Origin: Spironucleus salmonicida
Lineage: Eukaryota; Fornicata; Diplomonadida; Hexamitidae
NCBI GenBank assembly: GCA_000497125.2
Contig: CM035321.1
Span: forward strand, 504,001-568,000
Direction of reading: 5' to 3'
DNA length: 64,000 bases
The translations under genes and the position numbers were made by a program. Shown in pieces: positions 44,848 through 57,112 of the stretch. Numbering within the stretch: position 1 is the stretch's first letter; each line of letters begins with the position of its first letter. The notes under the pieces are model-generated. The model searched no databases. It was not told the origin of the DNA and was given only the letters and a program-made list of their open reading frames with translations.

Positions 44848-46460
44848 TCAACATGTATGGAATTACCTAACTGCCATATTAACAATTATATTAAACATCT
44901 TTGAGTATAGCAGAGCTTTCACGGATTACTTTTGCGATGCCTTCCCTGCGGTAACTGATAAAATTTATATGTATACCTCGTACCTACGCATCTGCACGTC
45001 TGGGGAGGTTATCTCGCCTTAATTTGAAAGCTTCCTAGTAATAAACTCTAATATCAGGATTAACGACTTCCATAATTCCACCACACATATTTTCTTAGAT
45101 ACAGTATATACGACACTGTGGCCGAATAGATAATATGAATTCCACATAAAACTAGCATCTGGGGCGTATATTACGTATATTTAGGAGCTCTCTGGATGTG
45201 AATGGCATCTGGTTCCAGGTACACCTCAACACCTTTGTGTATGCAAATTAGTAGCAGTAGCTAACGTTTAGCTCGAGCATTCTCTATTTAGGCAATCACC
45301 TATTTCTAAAGTGGTGAATCGCGTTTATCTGCAACCAAAACGCTAACTTAGTGCACTTTGAACACGAAATATACGAAATACTTCTGAACAATGTGCCAGA
45401 TATTATATAGTATGCGGCGGTAGGCTTTTTGACCGCACGGTTTCGTTTGAGCATCATGTTTGACATTCACTATATGAAGATTAGATGCAGAGCTTTGGCG
45501 ATATAACACTACTGGAACTGACTTGGCTCCTAAAATGGAGCATCCCTCTCGCATAATTCTCTATCACGAGCCCGTGTAGCAAAAGTAACTGATCTAACTT
45601 AGGGGAATCAATTATATAACCATAGCAAGGACCTGCAAGAGGATAGTGCGCGGGCAATTGTGCGATGGGGTGGTTTTTGATATTTTTTCGCATGAAAAAG
45701 ATGGCAGCGTAGTGTCCCATTATAAATACGTTACTCAAATCTGGCGACCCTGCTGGACCAGACTTACTGGATGAGTCTATTATGGTATGCATCAGAATAC
45801 TGCCATCTGCAGCAATGAACACTAGAGGAATTATGAAGGTGTTTTTGTACCACTAAGCTTAAGATAGTACGAGATAGTACGGAAAAGTAAAACTGGAGCG
45901 AATAGTGCAAAACTAGTGTTCAAGTTCTACCAAAAATACTTCTTAATGATAGCAACTATTGTTAATAAGTACTGCAGTATCGGCATTGACTTTATACCGC
46001 AGGTGGTTTAAACTAGAGCAGCATAACTGTATTTAGTATAGAAACTATTTTACTCACTACTGGCACTAACCTTGCGACCTTTGGCGTATATATGTCATGT
46101 CTATTGACCAAACTGTACAGGAAAGATCGGAGAAAGCGGTCGGGTAAGAAAATTTAGTATACGAACTAAGGTGTCTGAGTTATTTTATGGAATTCGAAAA
46201 TATTGGCTACTAACAAAATATGGGTGTTTTACCAGAAAATATGTTTTTAATAAACTACTACTAGCAGCAGTAAAGTTAATCAATCTACTCGCAATTTTAA
46301 CTTCAGTGCTTGTAAAAATAGTAATTCCAATACTAGTATCACATCGGCTGCGTTCAAACCCTGTCGGAATCATAACAGTTGTTACCATATCACAGTAAGC
46401 AAACTGCCCCATCCCCAACGCATTGAAACTAGCATGGTGCAAAGTGTAACTTTACTGTCT
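44848..46460 (-). pseudogene. Decayed gene for a beta-rich extracellular protein
   Basis: Minus-strand protein-like segments follow one another in changing frames. They are: about 46460-46073 (GMGQFAYCDMVTTVMIPTGF, NFTAASSSLLKTYFLVKH); 46045-45449 (FIIPLVFIAADGSILMHTII, VFIMGHYAAIFFMRKN, about 200 codons open); 45554-45060 (SNLHIVNVKHDAQTKPCG); and about 45229-44848 (WNSYYLFGHSVVYTVSKKIC). At least three frameshifts. The strand-like pattern with scattered Cys and Asn-Xaa-Thr suggests a secreted or surface protein like the neighbour at 40827-42437. No intact copy is in the window. Confidence 0.5.
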
Positions 46461-46953
46461 AGCTTACATGCGCTATGTATATTTTTCTAGCGCTCACATA
46501 AACTATACAGAGAACGGAGCAGGGAAATAGATTTGATTATATCTGCCAGCCGCATACAAATGATGCTGCAATAGGGCTGACACATGCGTGCTTAGCATCC
46601 ATGCGATACCTACTTGGAGCTAGATTCTACTCCTAAGTGGATCCGCTATCTTTCATAGTCTCAACTGAAGTTGTGCAAACTATAGTATTATTTTTGCATA
46701 TGAGCTGATTGAGCTGGTCACAGCCCCTTCGGCAGATATTTGTGTATAATACTAAAAACCTTAAGTACCACATGTGCCTGTCGCATCCGCCAACGAAATA
46801 TAATTCACTCTACAGCTCCCTAGACTCTATGCAAAATAAAAATCAGAAATCTAGCATATTCAGTCTACGCCATTAAGTTCGCTAACTTTAGGAAACCTCG
46901 CGAAAGCCACGACATTTACAATATTTTTACCCTACCATATCCCTATCAGGTCA
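46461..46953. other. Intergenic, moderate GC
   Basis: Downstream of the EGF-type gene and upstream of the decayed gene. Nothing recognised. Confidence 0.4.
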
Positions 46954-47868
46954 TCATTCTGCGTAGTAGCTATCCATCTTCAACCCCTAGAAATCGTTCG
47001 ATTTCGTGCGCTGACTTATAGAAACCGTCCTCGAAGACAGAATAGAGTTCCGCCGTGTCGGGATACCCCGCTAGCGGAGCTGGTAAACTGCAATAGCACA
47101 TACTTAGAACACTGCAACCGCAACGAGAACCACAATGGCTACCACCATTCCGCATTCCCTGGTCCCCCATTTCGGCAACAAGCTTACGCATTGCAGCTCC
47201 AGATAGTCAAATCGTTCTCCCTTCCTGCAGCTAACATCAATACAGGTCCCGTGTACAATCTAGAACCTGTTCATGCACTCGATGCAGAAATCACCTATCA
47301 GTGCGTTCGGGTCTTTGCATGAGCTGCAGTTGGCCGTGGAATCGAGGCGCGAGCTGAAGCACTAACACACCTGACCATCACAAAACCCCCGCTCTGCGCA
47401 CTCGGTCCCGCCGGTGATGCAGCCCTGGAAAACGCACTTGCGGCCGATGAGTACATGGTTCTCCAGACATGACGCGCAGGCCCTTCCGCCGTCGAAATTA
47501 GGGTCGTAGCACGCACACTACCCTATTTCCAAGCAGACTCCCCTGCCGCTGCAGATAGTTGGACCTGCAACGCACGCTGCTGGTCGGCACTCCAAGTTGG
47601 GCTCAGGGCCGAAGAACACCGAGTTTTGAACGCAGGCTAGGCATCGTGATACTGAGGAGTTATAGGGGTACTCGGTGCAGGGTTGACAGGAAAACACCCC
47701 GGGTGGCACGGCAGCGTTACTGACAAATAGGCACTCCGCGCGGCCCGCGCAGTCACCGAAAACAGTCTCGCAGTCGTTCTATACACACGTTAAATCCATA
47801 TCAGAGTGCTACTTATAGCCGCGTTTGCACTAGCAGAAGAAGCCTGATGTCCCATCTTCGCAGCTCAT
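46954..47868 (-). CDS. EGF-type cysteine-rich membrane protein, 304 residues
   Basis: ATG 47868 to TGA 46954. EGF/tenascin-like repeats are seen, including PTICSGRGVCLEIGQCAC, TECAERGFCDGQVCQC and CRKGERFDYLELQCV near the membrane. One membrane helix (GMVVAIVVLVAVAVFQVCAI) is followed by a ~45-residue tail with Ser/Thr/Arg and a Tyr end (GLKMDSYYAE). It is a short member of the class at 56300-58123, which shares the ...C.PGQ/EGxxFxxxxxQCV juxtamembrane block. It starts MSCEDGTSGFFC with no signal peptide. Confidence 0.85.
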
Positions 47869-49216
47869 TTTGGAAGGTGAGATATTATGAATGTTATATC
47901 GAAGAAATAGGATGTATTCGCGATCCATAGCATTAGTATTATATGATAATTAATATATTATTTTAAAATAGCTTTACTTCCGATTTAGACGAAATTATCC
48001 GAAATAGTAGATGGAATAAAAATAGTATCACTTGACTATTATAGGTAACCACATATCGAACTATCTACTTTGAAAGAGTATTGAGGAAACGGTATAGCTC
48101 ATAGTAATTATAAAAGATGCAATTTACAATTATTGCGTTGACAATACTGGGAAACACGGTCTTGCTGCCGCGATCTTATAACTAAAGTTTCTATAACCGC
48201 AATTTTTAAATAATGAGACGCTGGATTCTGTGTTGTAATCTGGAAAATACGTTATTTGCAGCATTTCTCCTCGAATGCAATATTTATGTAGCCAAATCGA
48301 AAGTATATGTCTTGGTTATCTATCAAACCAACCTACAGTCGAGAGCTAAGGAAACTTTTGGGCAGTAATACTTATCAGTCCGTGATGATAATAATCGGTA
48401 GTCGTTATAGTATTTGTAAATTTAATGATAAGGATACACCATAGTAACGGAACGAGGAAAGGTCATGCATATGTGGTGTTGTATAATGTATATTTTTGAA
48501 TAATATATTTTTTGAAGCTTATTATTTTAGTTAGTAGCTGATATATAGTTTTACTTCTATTTAACTTATAAAAAATGATTTAAATGAAGTTTTTTATAAT
48601 TTTTAATATATTCTAACTAGCATTTTTAAAAATTATCTTCTAGCAAATATAGCATGACACTTTACAAAAGGAGTTAAGATAATTATGTAAATTTTTATTA
48701 ATTATTTTATTCTTTAGTCATAATTATTATTTTACTTTTTAGTAAATATTAAAATCATATTTAACTCATTAGAAATCTAAGTGCAAGATATAATTGTTGT
48801 ATGTTATCTATTACACAATTGTAATAAGGTATAATATATATAATTCATTATGCTAGTACTATCTTATATATTGATGAAGTGGATTTAACTTAGTTATTTT
48901 TATAATAATAATACTTAGTTACCTATTTTCAGAATATTATAATAGTAGCTATATAAAAATATCCAGTAAAATCAATATACTTTTACTAGTAATTTACCCG
49001 CTTTTAAATATTTTAAATATAGTTAATAATCGTAACTAGTAATCATACTAAGAAAAATGAACAATTATGAAAACAAATATTGATATTAATATATTTGCTT
49101 AATTATATAATACACTAGATTATTTTTATATTTAATAACAAGATTTGTTTGAAAAACTGAAACTTATACTTTTAAATAAAAAACGAGCTTATGATTATTA
49201 AGATACTTCAATTAAA
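47869..49216. other. Intergenic, GC falling to AT-rich
   Basis: 47.87-48.48 kb has moderate GC but no protein-like frame; 48.5-49.2 kb is AT-rich. No RNA gene seen. Confidence 0.4.
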
Positions 49217-50719
49217 TCAGTATATGGAGATAGCAACCACTCCTGGTGATTTGCGAGCTTTCTTTACAACAATATAAGCAGTAATGCAGACGCAGCTGAT
49301 CAGGGCCAGGACGGCCGCAATTACACCAAGATAAGCCCCAACTTCGAACGTTCCAGCAGAATGCTCATCCGCACTTTCTTCACCAGCTTGTTGCTTCTCT
49401 AATTCCCAGTCTGCTGGTTTCACGCAAATCCCTGTATAGTCCATGTGAATAGCATTAAGGCACTGTTTGCAAGTATTATTATCTGGATTGCATAGGGCAC
49501 AGTTTTTCGCGACTCCACAACTGCACATAGAGGTACTGTCCTCAGTACACAGCTCTGGTTTTCCATTCTTGCAGTAATAGCCAACTGGGAGGTTTTCGCA
49601 TTTAGGGGTACACAAGCCGGAGGTTGTGATGATAAACTAATTCTCGTCGCAAAATGAACATGTGTGATTAGAGTAATCTAAAACGTGAGTATCATCACAC
49701 TTCAAACACCTCTAGTCTGCATTACATTATGAGCAGCCTAAAAGGCATCTTTTGGTATGGGGACTGGTATCTGCCTACTCTATCATTATTCTAGTACAGT
49801 TTCCATTTGCACATTCTATGCAATTCTATGTCGGTACGTTATCCAGGCAGTAGCACGAATCCCCGAACTTCATATCTTCTCTACATGGTAAGCACTGCAC
49901 TAGATGATTACTTGTAGCTGGGCAGTAAAAACCTGCCTTGCATGTATAATCTACTCTAGAACAGGTACCAGAGTTCCAGTGGGTCAAATAACTGGGAATA
50001 CAGAAATTATCAAGCATTTCGTAACCATAGCTGCACTGTGTGCAGGCTCCGAACATGTCCTGCTGATAATGCGGTAAGCAGGAGGTACAGTATCCGGCCA
50101 ATGAGCAGGTAGCACAGTTTTTCTGTTCTCCGCACTTGCACGCCGAAGTGCATCCCTCAAAACAGGGTTCAGCCTTACCTTCCTTGCAGTACTCTCCATT
50201 CTACAGGTTTAAGCATCCCATTTCGCAAATTCCACTGACGGTGAGAGTGTATTAGTCAGAGATACACGAATAGCAGAATGATGGTGAAATGCACCATTGG
50301 CAGAACGGTCCACAGGATTCGCACTAGTTAGTAATCAAGTTACAGTATTTCCCTTTTCTATCCATACAGTCAGTATTTGTGAAGCACTTAGGAGTACATA
50401 TTTTTCTTGCTGAATTGAATATATAGCCGTCTTCACACCTAGTGCAATTATACTCTGACTTGCAGTCTTTACAACCTTAGGTGCATTTTAAGCATCTGGT
50501 AAGATTAGTATAGAATCCAGGTAAACATTTTAAACAATACCTGCTTCTACACTCAATACAATTTTTAATGCTTTTTTTGGCTGTACAATTACATCCATAG
50601 CCGACTGGTATATCTATTGAGCATTTCTAACATGTTTCATGTAGCACACCTGAAGCAGGGCAGTAATAGTTAATATCACAAACATTATTTCCAACCGAAC
50701 AATAGGTCTTTGCAGTCAT
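49217..50719 (-). CDS. CRMP, intermediate GC, 500 residues
   Basis: ATG 50719 to TGA 49217. Two modules open with CDINYYCPASG and TCKAGFYCPATS and contain CxCG, KNCATC and CEECD-type pairs, as in the other CRMPs. A short acidic linker (GEESADEHSAGT) precedes one membrane helix (VIAAVLALISCVCITAYIV) and the tail KKARKSPGVVAISIY. GC is between that of the AT-rich and GC-rich classes. It starts MTAKTYCSVGNNVC, so no signal peptide is visible. About 25 Gln are TAR. Confidence 0.88.
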
Positions 50720-51540
50720 TTTGAAACTAAGATTAAAATCTACCATCATACATTTTCGATATTGTGAAGGTTTGAGTTTCTGTCTATTTGGGGATCTTAT
50801 CATACTGCTACGAACGCTCAAGTCTCTAAGGAGCCCACTTATAGTCCTTCAGCTTTTGGTATCAAAGTATGGCAATAGAGTTATTTTATATAGGAACTTA
50901 AGTCCGATGGAATATACCTGGTCGCGGGTGCAGTTTCGAAGTTTCTGGGAGATTTTTAAAAATTCTAATTTGGGAGTGACTTGAGTAGATATTCATTGTA
51001 TACTTATTTGTGGTTTATCAGTTAGCGATATTTAGCAGACAGTTCACTCCAAAAATTAAAAACATTTTAGGCATTGCTGGGCGATGATGCTGCGTATCTA
51101 CAATTTTAGAGAATCGCATTAACATTAGGGGTATATTGTGGTAGTAGATGATATGATGGACAACCGATTCAATTCTGGGGTTTCTGATTTCGTACGTGCC
51201 TAGATCACGTACACGAACATATGAGTATTATGCTCATCCCCCAAGCTAAATGAAACCAGACATAGAGTTCAAGCTGCATGCGGAACCAGAGATGGCTGAC
51301 CTCGAAATGCAACCTAACTCTTTCATTGGAGATATACACGCAAGAATTAGCAGCCGGAGCAACTGCAGGTGGCAGCATTACCACTGTCCCGAAAATGAAG
51401 GAGACGCGTCCAATGGATTAGGAAGCCCTCGAAGTAACTTGGTCGGATATATAGGGAGTGCAGCTAGATGACCTACAGGGGTACAAGCTGGTCCGCTTCT
51501 TCTGGATACTACCATCATCCGCTAGAGCCAGCTGGTCTGA
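50720..51540 (+). other. Moderate-GC stretch, probably eroded coding sequence
   Basis: Upstream of the CRMP at 51541, between divergent genes. Frames at 51250-51471 (with SRSNCRWQHYHCPENEG) and 51278-51544 are TGA-terminated and partly protein-like, overlapping in different frames. They may be the decayed N-terminal module of the following CRMP. Not callable as a gene. Confidence 0.35.
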
Positions 51541-53772
51541 ATGAATATGGTGCCCCTAGTATAACGGGACGGATCATATATACCTTAATAGATTAGAATA
51601 ATTGTGAACATTTACTGTTGTTGGCTAGAATGGACCCTCTCTGACAAAATGTCTCCTGATATCCATTATTGGGTGCCGATATACGGATTATTATGCCATC
51701 ACGAGCTCCTAGCAGCGATGCATTACACACTATGTTCTGTATGGCGCAATACCACAGATTGCAACCAGGCGGATGGATATTACTGTAATGAGGATACGCA
51801 CCAATGCAAGCACCGCGGCGAGTTCTGTGGGGGATGCTTGTCATAAGATTTCTGCTATAAGTGCATTTCGAAAGAGGACGTCCTAAATAGTAATGGGACG
51901 TGCACGACGGGATGCAAGGACCTGGAAGAGGGCTTTTACTGCAATGAGGGAAAGTAAGAGCCGTGCTTTGAGGGCATCGCCTCAGCATGCAGGTGCAAGA
52001 GCGGGGACAACTGCGCAACCTGCTCGATCTACGGGAACTGCCATGCATGCTTACCCAATTATTAGATTAACGAGTATGGGAACTGCTTCTAGTGCGCGCC
52101 GGGGTACGAGATCAAAGCCTAAACTTGCGTTCCAACCCAATATTCGCAGGCAGAGGCTGGCACATGCTCCCTATCCGTATAAGGCTGCAGGGCTGGCTTC
52201 TTCTGCCCCGCCGTGGATAAGTTTTTTGTAAAATGCCAAAAGTGCAATGAGAACATGACTCTCGAACAATCATGCTATTGCGTTGATTATATCCCCACAG
52301 CTAACTGCATACAATGCGCAGGGCTCTCCTGTGGCTAGTACCATATCGCCCAGCACGACCACACGACACCTCTTCACAAGTGCCATCACGGCTGCTTCGA
52401 GTGTGATGAAAACAGGACGTGCTTAAGGTGCGCTCAAACCTATGTTTACGACGAAAACTCCAACACATGCAACAATTATTGCTAGAACAACAAAGATTGT
52501 GAAATAGCACTGGGAAGCTTCTGCGACACGGGCTCTAAGCGGTGCACGGCATGCCAAGCGGGGTGCCTGAAATGCAGTGCGAGCGACTTCTGCGAAAAGT
52601 GCGACCCAAGCAACTATGTCACAACGACAGCTGGACTTTGCACCCCGAAATGCGATTACCTGCTAGGCAGCTTCTACTGCAATAACGGAGCGCCGGCAGG
52701 ATGCGAGGACGGCATCACGTCGCAGTGCAAGTGCGGTGATTCGCAAAACTGTGCCACCTGCACGCAGACCGGAAAGTGTGCATCGTGCTTTTCCCGTTTC
52801 GCCCTAAGCGGAAAAGGAGATTGCCAGCTATGCCAAAGGGGCTATGCGCATATAGGGGACCTGTGTGTTGCAGTAAGAGTGGACCCCGAGGTGTCGGGCT
52901 CATGCACAAGCGAGCAGCCGACGTGCAAGGCTGGCTACTTTTGCCCCGCCGTTGGCTCTCAACGCGTCTAGTGCTAGCTCTGCCACGAGGATATGGCGCT
53001 TGGCGAGTCGTGTTACTGCGCGGACCACGTGCCAAGTAAAAACTGCGTCGAGTGCGTGAATGGCTAATGCACTAGAAGTCAGTATGACCACAAAGAGCAT
53101 GTTCCGAGTCACCCAAAATGCCTTTCTGGATGTTACGAGTGTGACGAATAGCAAAAGTGCTTAATGTGTGCTTAAACTTTCATATTAGATTAAGCAGCCA
53201 ACACATGCAGTAACAAGTGCGAAACGAACCAGGACTGCGCCAAGGTGATTGCAAGCTTTTGCGACACCGACACGAAGCGCTGCACCGAATGTCCTGCTGG
53301 ATGTAGTTTTTGCAGTTCGGCAACTTTTTGCGATAAATGCGAAGATCGCAATTATGTCTTAACCACTACTGGGCTTTGTACGTCGAAGTGTGAAAACATT
53401 CCACTTGGATTTTACTGCAATGACGGGTTACCTGAACCGTGCCATGAAAACATAACATCTTAATGCAACTGTGGGAACTCCTAAAACTGCGCCCTTTGCA
53501 ATTCTAACCATAAGGGATGCTTGAAATGCCTACCCAACATGCAGAAAAATACATATGGTATGTGCTTAACTGCTCTGGAATGGAAATTGTAAAACTAAAA
53601 AGCGGATGGGGAAGTCAAGTAGGAGCTCACACGCGATACTCTTGGTATTAGCACCTACCTTGGAGCTGCTGCTGCTATTGGTATTTTGACCTTCAGCGTT
53701 GGCGCTGTGGCGTACATTGCCGTGAAGAAGGCCCGCAAGGCCGCTGGAGTCGCTGCTACTGCCATCAACTGA
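51541..53772 (+). CDS. GC-rich CRMP, up to 743 residues, degraded N-terminus
   Basis: The frame is open from ATG 51541 (directly after TGA 51538) to TGA 53770. Good CRMP sequence starts at about residue 70 (TDCNQADGYYCNEDTHQC) in mid-module. Two full modules follow (GCRAGFFCPAV, TCKAGYFCPAV), then a membrane helix (YLGAAAAIGILTFSVGAVAY) and the tail KKARKAAGVAATAIN. The first ~60 residues are low-Cys and contain odd Trp/Tyr where Cys is expected (LCSVWRNTTDC), so the 5' module looks eroded and the true start is uncertain. The tail resembles those at 24417 and 49217. Confidence 0.8.
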
Positions 53773-54237
53773 TATAATTAATTCACTGTACCATAACAGC
53801 CCGCTCTGCTCAGCCATAATTTTGAATTTCAATTTAGCATAAGCTTCTTGATATTAAAACTGAAGGCATTTTCAATCCTTAATATTGGGTACAACGATGT
53901 CCATGCATAGTAAGATGTATCGAAAGTGTACTCGGCAAGTAAAATATGATAGCCAAATATTATTAGTTCGATACTTTTTCAATTTGATCTGTAGCAATAG
54001 CATGGTTTTAAAGTATAGAAGCAAGGCGGCCAAGTATCAAATATGTAAAGGTCGCAGCATAAAACTGGAAAGAATCAAATCGCGTTAGCGATTAAGTGAA
54101 TAACCCGTTTATGTCGCCATCCTATATGCTTTTCTCTATGTCATGTATTTCCACTAAATCATAGTCAAAGCATATTGGCCTGCCTTTCGCACGCAGGCTG
54201 TTAGACATTTCTGATACCGGGTGCTTTCTTTTCACAA
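53773..54237. other. Intergenic stretch at edge of inverted repeat 3
   Basis: AT-moderate sequence after the CRMP. The repeat pairing can be followed from 53956 and may extend further left, because its partner runs out of the window. No gene seen. Confidence 0.4.
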
Positions 54238-57112
54238 GTGACTGTTTATCAGCAGGTGCGAAGGCATTCATGCGAACTGCCTACCAGCTATGTTCGTTTG
54301 CAGCACTACCAAGCACTGCTCCCGACGGGCGCTGCCGGAGTACGGTGCGGAGCACAGCGGATTCCTCGCCGTTTTCGCAATCGGTGTTGCAGCGAGGAAC
54401 CAGAGAGCTCGAGGGAATTTTTATTACCTGCAGTACATTGCCGCCCAACACCTCCGGGAGACAGTGTCTACCCCAACCATGCTTTGTCGTACTAGAGACA
54501 TCGCTCCATTGCGGCCTAGCCTTAGTGCGAAGTTTGCTCCAACCGAAATCTCTAAATAAGACATGCACATCCAGTACCGGGCCAGAAAACAATGGAACAT
54601 GTTCAATCACGGTGGCTGCTGGTGAGTGCTAGAGCATGCGCCTTCCAGGGTTACACTAGTAATACATCCCACACGCCGCAAACCTGAGCAAGCGAACTAG
54701 CACCAGCCCAGGCGCCAGATGGCCGTTTTTCAGGAAGCAAAGCTCCGACCTGTGTACGCTGCAGGTTAGACGCATCCTTTACGGTAGTCCAATATTTTTA
54801 GTCAGACCCACTCGCAAAATTTCAGCGATTGGTGGTTGGGTACCAGCAGGACATACTATCGCCTGCGAAAACGATTGCAGCTCACTGCCAAAATCAGTTT
54901 TGCAGTTTTCGCGTAGACTACTTCCTGCGCACTGTTCCGTCCATTATTGTAGGCAGTGGTGTTGGCAGCTTCAGTCTTAGACTCAGCCTGGCACCGCAAG
55001 TCTAATTCCTACGGGGCAGCAGACATATGGCTCGTTTGCAGCCAGAAGCCCTGATCACCTAATGCTGTCTAGAATAGGGGCATTGGTACGTGCTGTTGCG
55101 ACTGCAAGAGCCGGTAAACGATGGTTATAACACACGCCCAAAGAGATGCAAGTCCACGTCCGAAGGTTAGCGCCTGACGCTAGATTCTCTGCCGCTCACC
55201 AAGCTGCAAACCTCATCGACCTCCAATTGTCATCCTTGCCTATTGCAGCGGATATGGCATGATGGTAACGAGGAACCGGCGAACACAAAATTGGCTTGGC
55301 GCCAGCCTTCGTCCCGTGTTCGCGCTAGGTTACCATCGAGTGAGGCTGCAATAGCTGCATGCCTCTGGGAATCGCAACGAGAGCCTTCCGCCCTCGAAGT
55401 TCTTTACAATAGCAGCGGTAACCCGGTCTGGAGAGCTTAACAATCTAGTATTCAGCTTTCTTCGCTGCTATTGCTTGATAAAAGTTAGTCCCACTGCAAA
55501 TGCATGTGGTTTCTGCCAGGCGGCGCTGTGTAGACCTGTATGGATGATACTCGGAGAGGAAATACTAGTATCCTCACTGGCAAGGAAAAGAGCACGCCGT
55601 GCACTTGCTCCAGCGCGACATGAATGTAATTGGGAGGGTTATCACGGGAGGTGGGAGCAGCCGTAAATTGTAAAGAAATGCTGCGATGAATCTGAATGCG
55701 GTATGCCCCAGGGTATATCGCTGCATTTGGCAATCGGGCAGCTAGATACATAAGGGTATCATATACGGTCACACCTCGCAGCTTCACGAAATAACCAAAG
55801 CTGATGCTATGAGCACGCCGTGGCAGCTTCGCTCAGCCGTATCGTCATTATCCCGATACCAGGTGCATGCCGAGCTAGCTGCGCCATCATCCACGCATGA
55901 ACTGGGTGTTTGCTGGTAGAGAATGGGCAGCTGGGTATCTATCATCCCCATCCAGGCCTATTCACTTCCGCTGCGAACCTAACCGGACGCAGCTCCTCGC
56001 CTCCTGGGCCCGGCGGAGCCCTGCATCCACGTCAGTGGATCTTGGGAAGGTCTGGTCCTGTCAGACGGGCACCATTGCTCCGAGGCGAGCGAATGGTATC
56101 CCGAGGGCGGGGTACATTCTGGGGAATGGAGCTGTGTGCAAACTCCTCCATTCCCTTCCATTAATTCTAATATTCTCCGTAAAGGTGCGCCCAGCCTCAG
56201 AACCACCGTGCGAAGGCTTATTGCGGTGTTCGGATCGGCTTTTCATACATGCAACCAGTGGAGCGATGGGCGTCCAGCGCGTTCAGTGACGGATCCGGCT
56301 CACTTGTCGTACTGCAGGGTCTCCCGCACCAGGGCTTCCGTATCGGTGAGCGTGGGGCGTGGCACCTCCGCCTGCCGTGTGGTGACGACGGCGCTTCTGC
56401 CCGGGAGCCCGGCACGCCTTTTGAGGTAGAAGAAGGCGATGAGGCCCACCAGGCCCACTGCGACGAAGACCAGCACCACAATACCGGCTATGAGCCCCAT
56501 GGACACGCCGTCCTGGTGGAGCTGCCCGTCCACGCACTGGAACAGCACGGTGTTGAAGGTTTGCCCGGGCTCACATCGTGTGTCCACGCACCTGTCGCGC
56601 ACGAACACGAAGCCCGGGCGGCAGACCGTACAGAGCTCGTTCACCAGGGCGTGTTCGTCGGCGCAGACACTGCACTTGGCCCCGGCGTCCAGCAGGTAGG
56701 TCGAGCACGTGCACACCCCTGCCTCGCACCTGCCCCTGCCTGCGCACTCAGTACCGCTGTGCACGCAGCCGCTCGGCACGCAGGTATCCCCCACGCGCTC
56801 GAAACTAGCCAGACACTACGAGCATCCATGCACCGGGTCCAGGGCTGGGTCCCCGCAGCGACACTCCCCCGAGCCCTCGCAGGTCCCCTGCCCGCTGCAG
56901 ATGGAGCTGCCCGTGATGCACTTCGCTGGGCGGCAGTCGTAGTTGGACGCGTTGCCGAAGTACGCGGCCCCAGGCAAGCAGCCCTGGCACTGTTGCTTCG
57001 GGTCGTTGAACGGGAAGTTCCCGCAGTCTTTGCAGACGAACTGCGCGTTCTCCAGGGCGCAGGCCCCGCGACCGAAGCACCTCCCGCGCTGCGTCTTGCA
57101 CAGGTCGCGCCC
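53956..57112 (+). repeat. Inverted repeat 3, left arm (outer end undefined)
   Basis: Pairs with 60843-64000. Coordinates sum to 117956 in the outer part and 117955 inward of about 56250, because the left copy lacks one C (CTTTTCATAC against CTTTTCCATAC). A nearby A/G difference is also seen. Inner edge: GGGCGCGAC in the EGF-type gene, at 57112. The true outer end lies at or left of 53956. Confidence 0.93.
54238..56250 (+). pseudogene. GC-rich decayed sequence, likely former CRMP (left copy)
   Basis: About 2 kb near 50% GC without a clear gene. The frame from ATG 54270 is open 330 codons to TGA 55260 and has CRMP-like traces: NNGTCSITVAAGECQ resembles the module start, and ACENDCSSLPKSV resembles CETNQDC. 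Another frame reads FQGYTSNTSHTPQT where GYFCPSTG would be expected. I read it as an old, frameshifted CRMP. The same lesions are in the right copy, so decay preceded duplication. A divergent intact gene in the 330-codon frame is the alternative. Confidence 0.35.
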
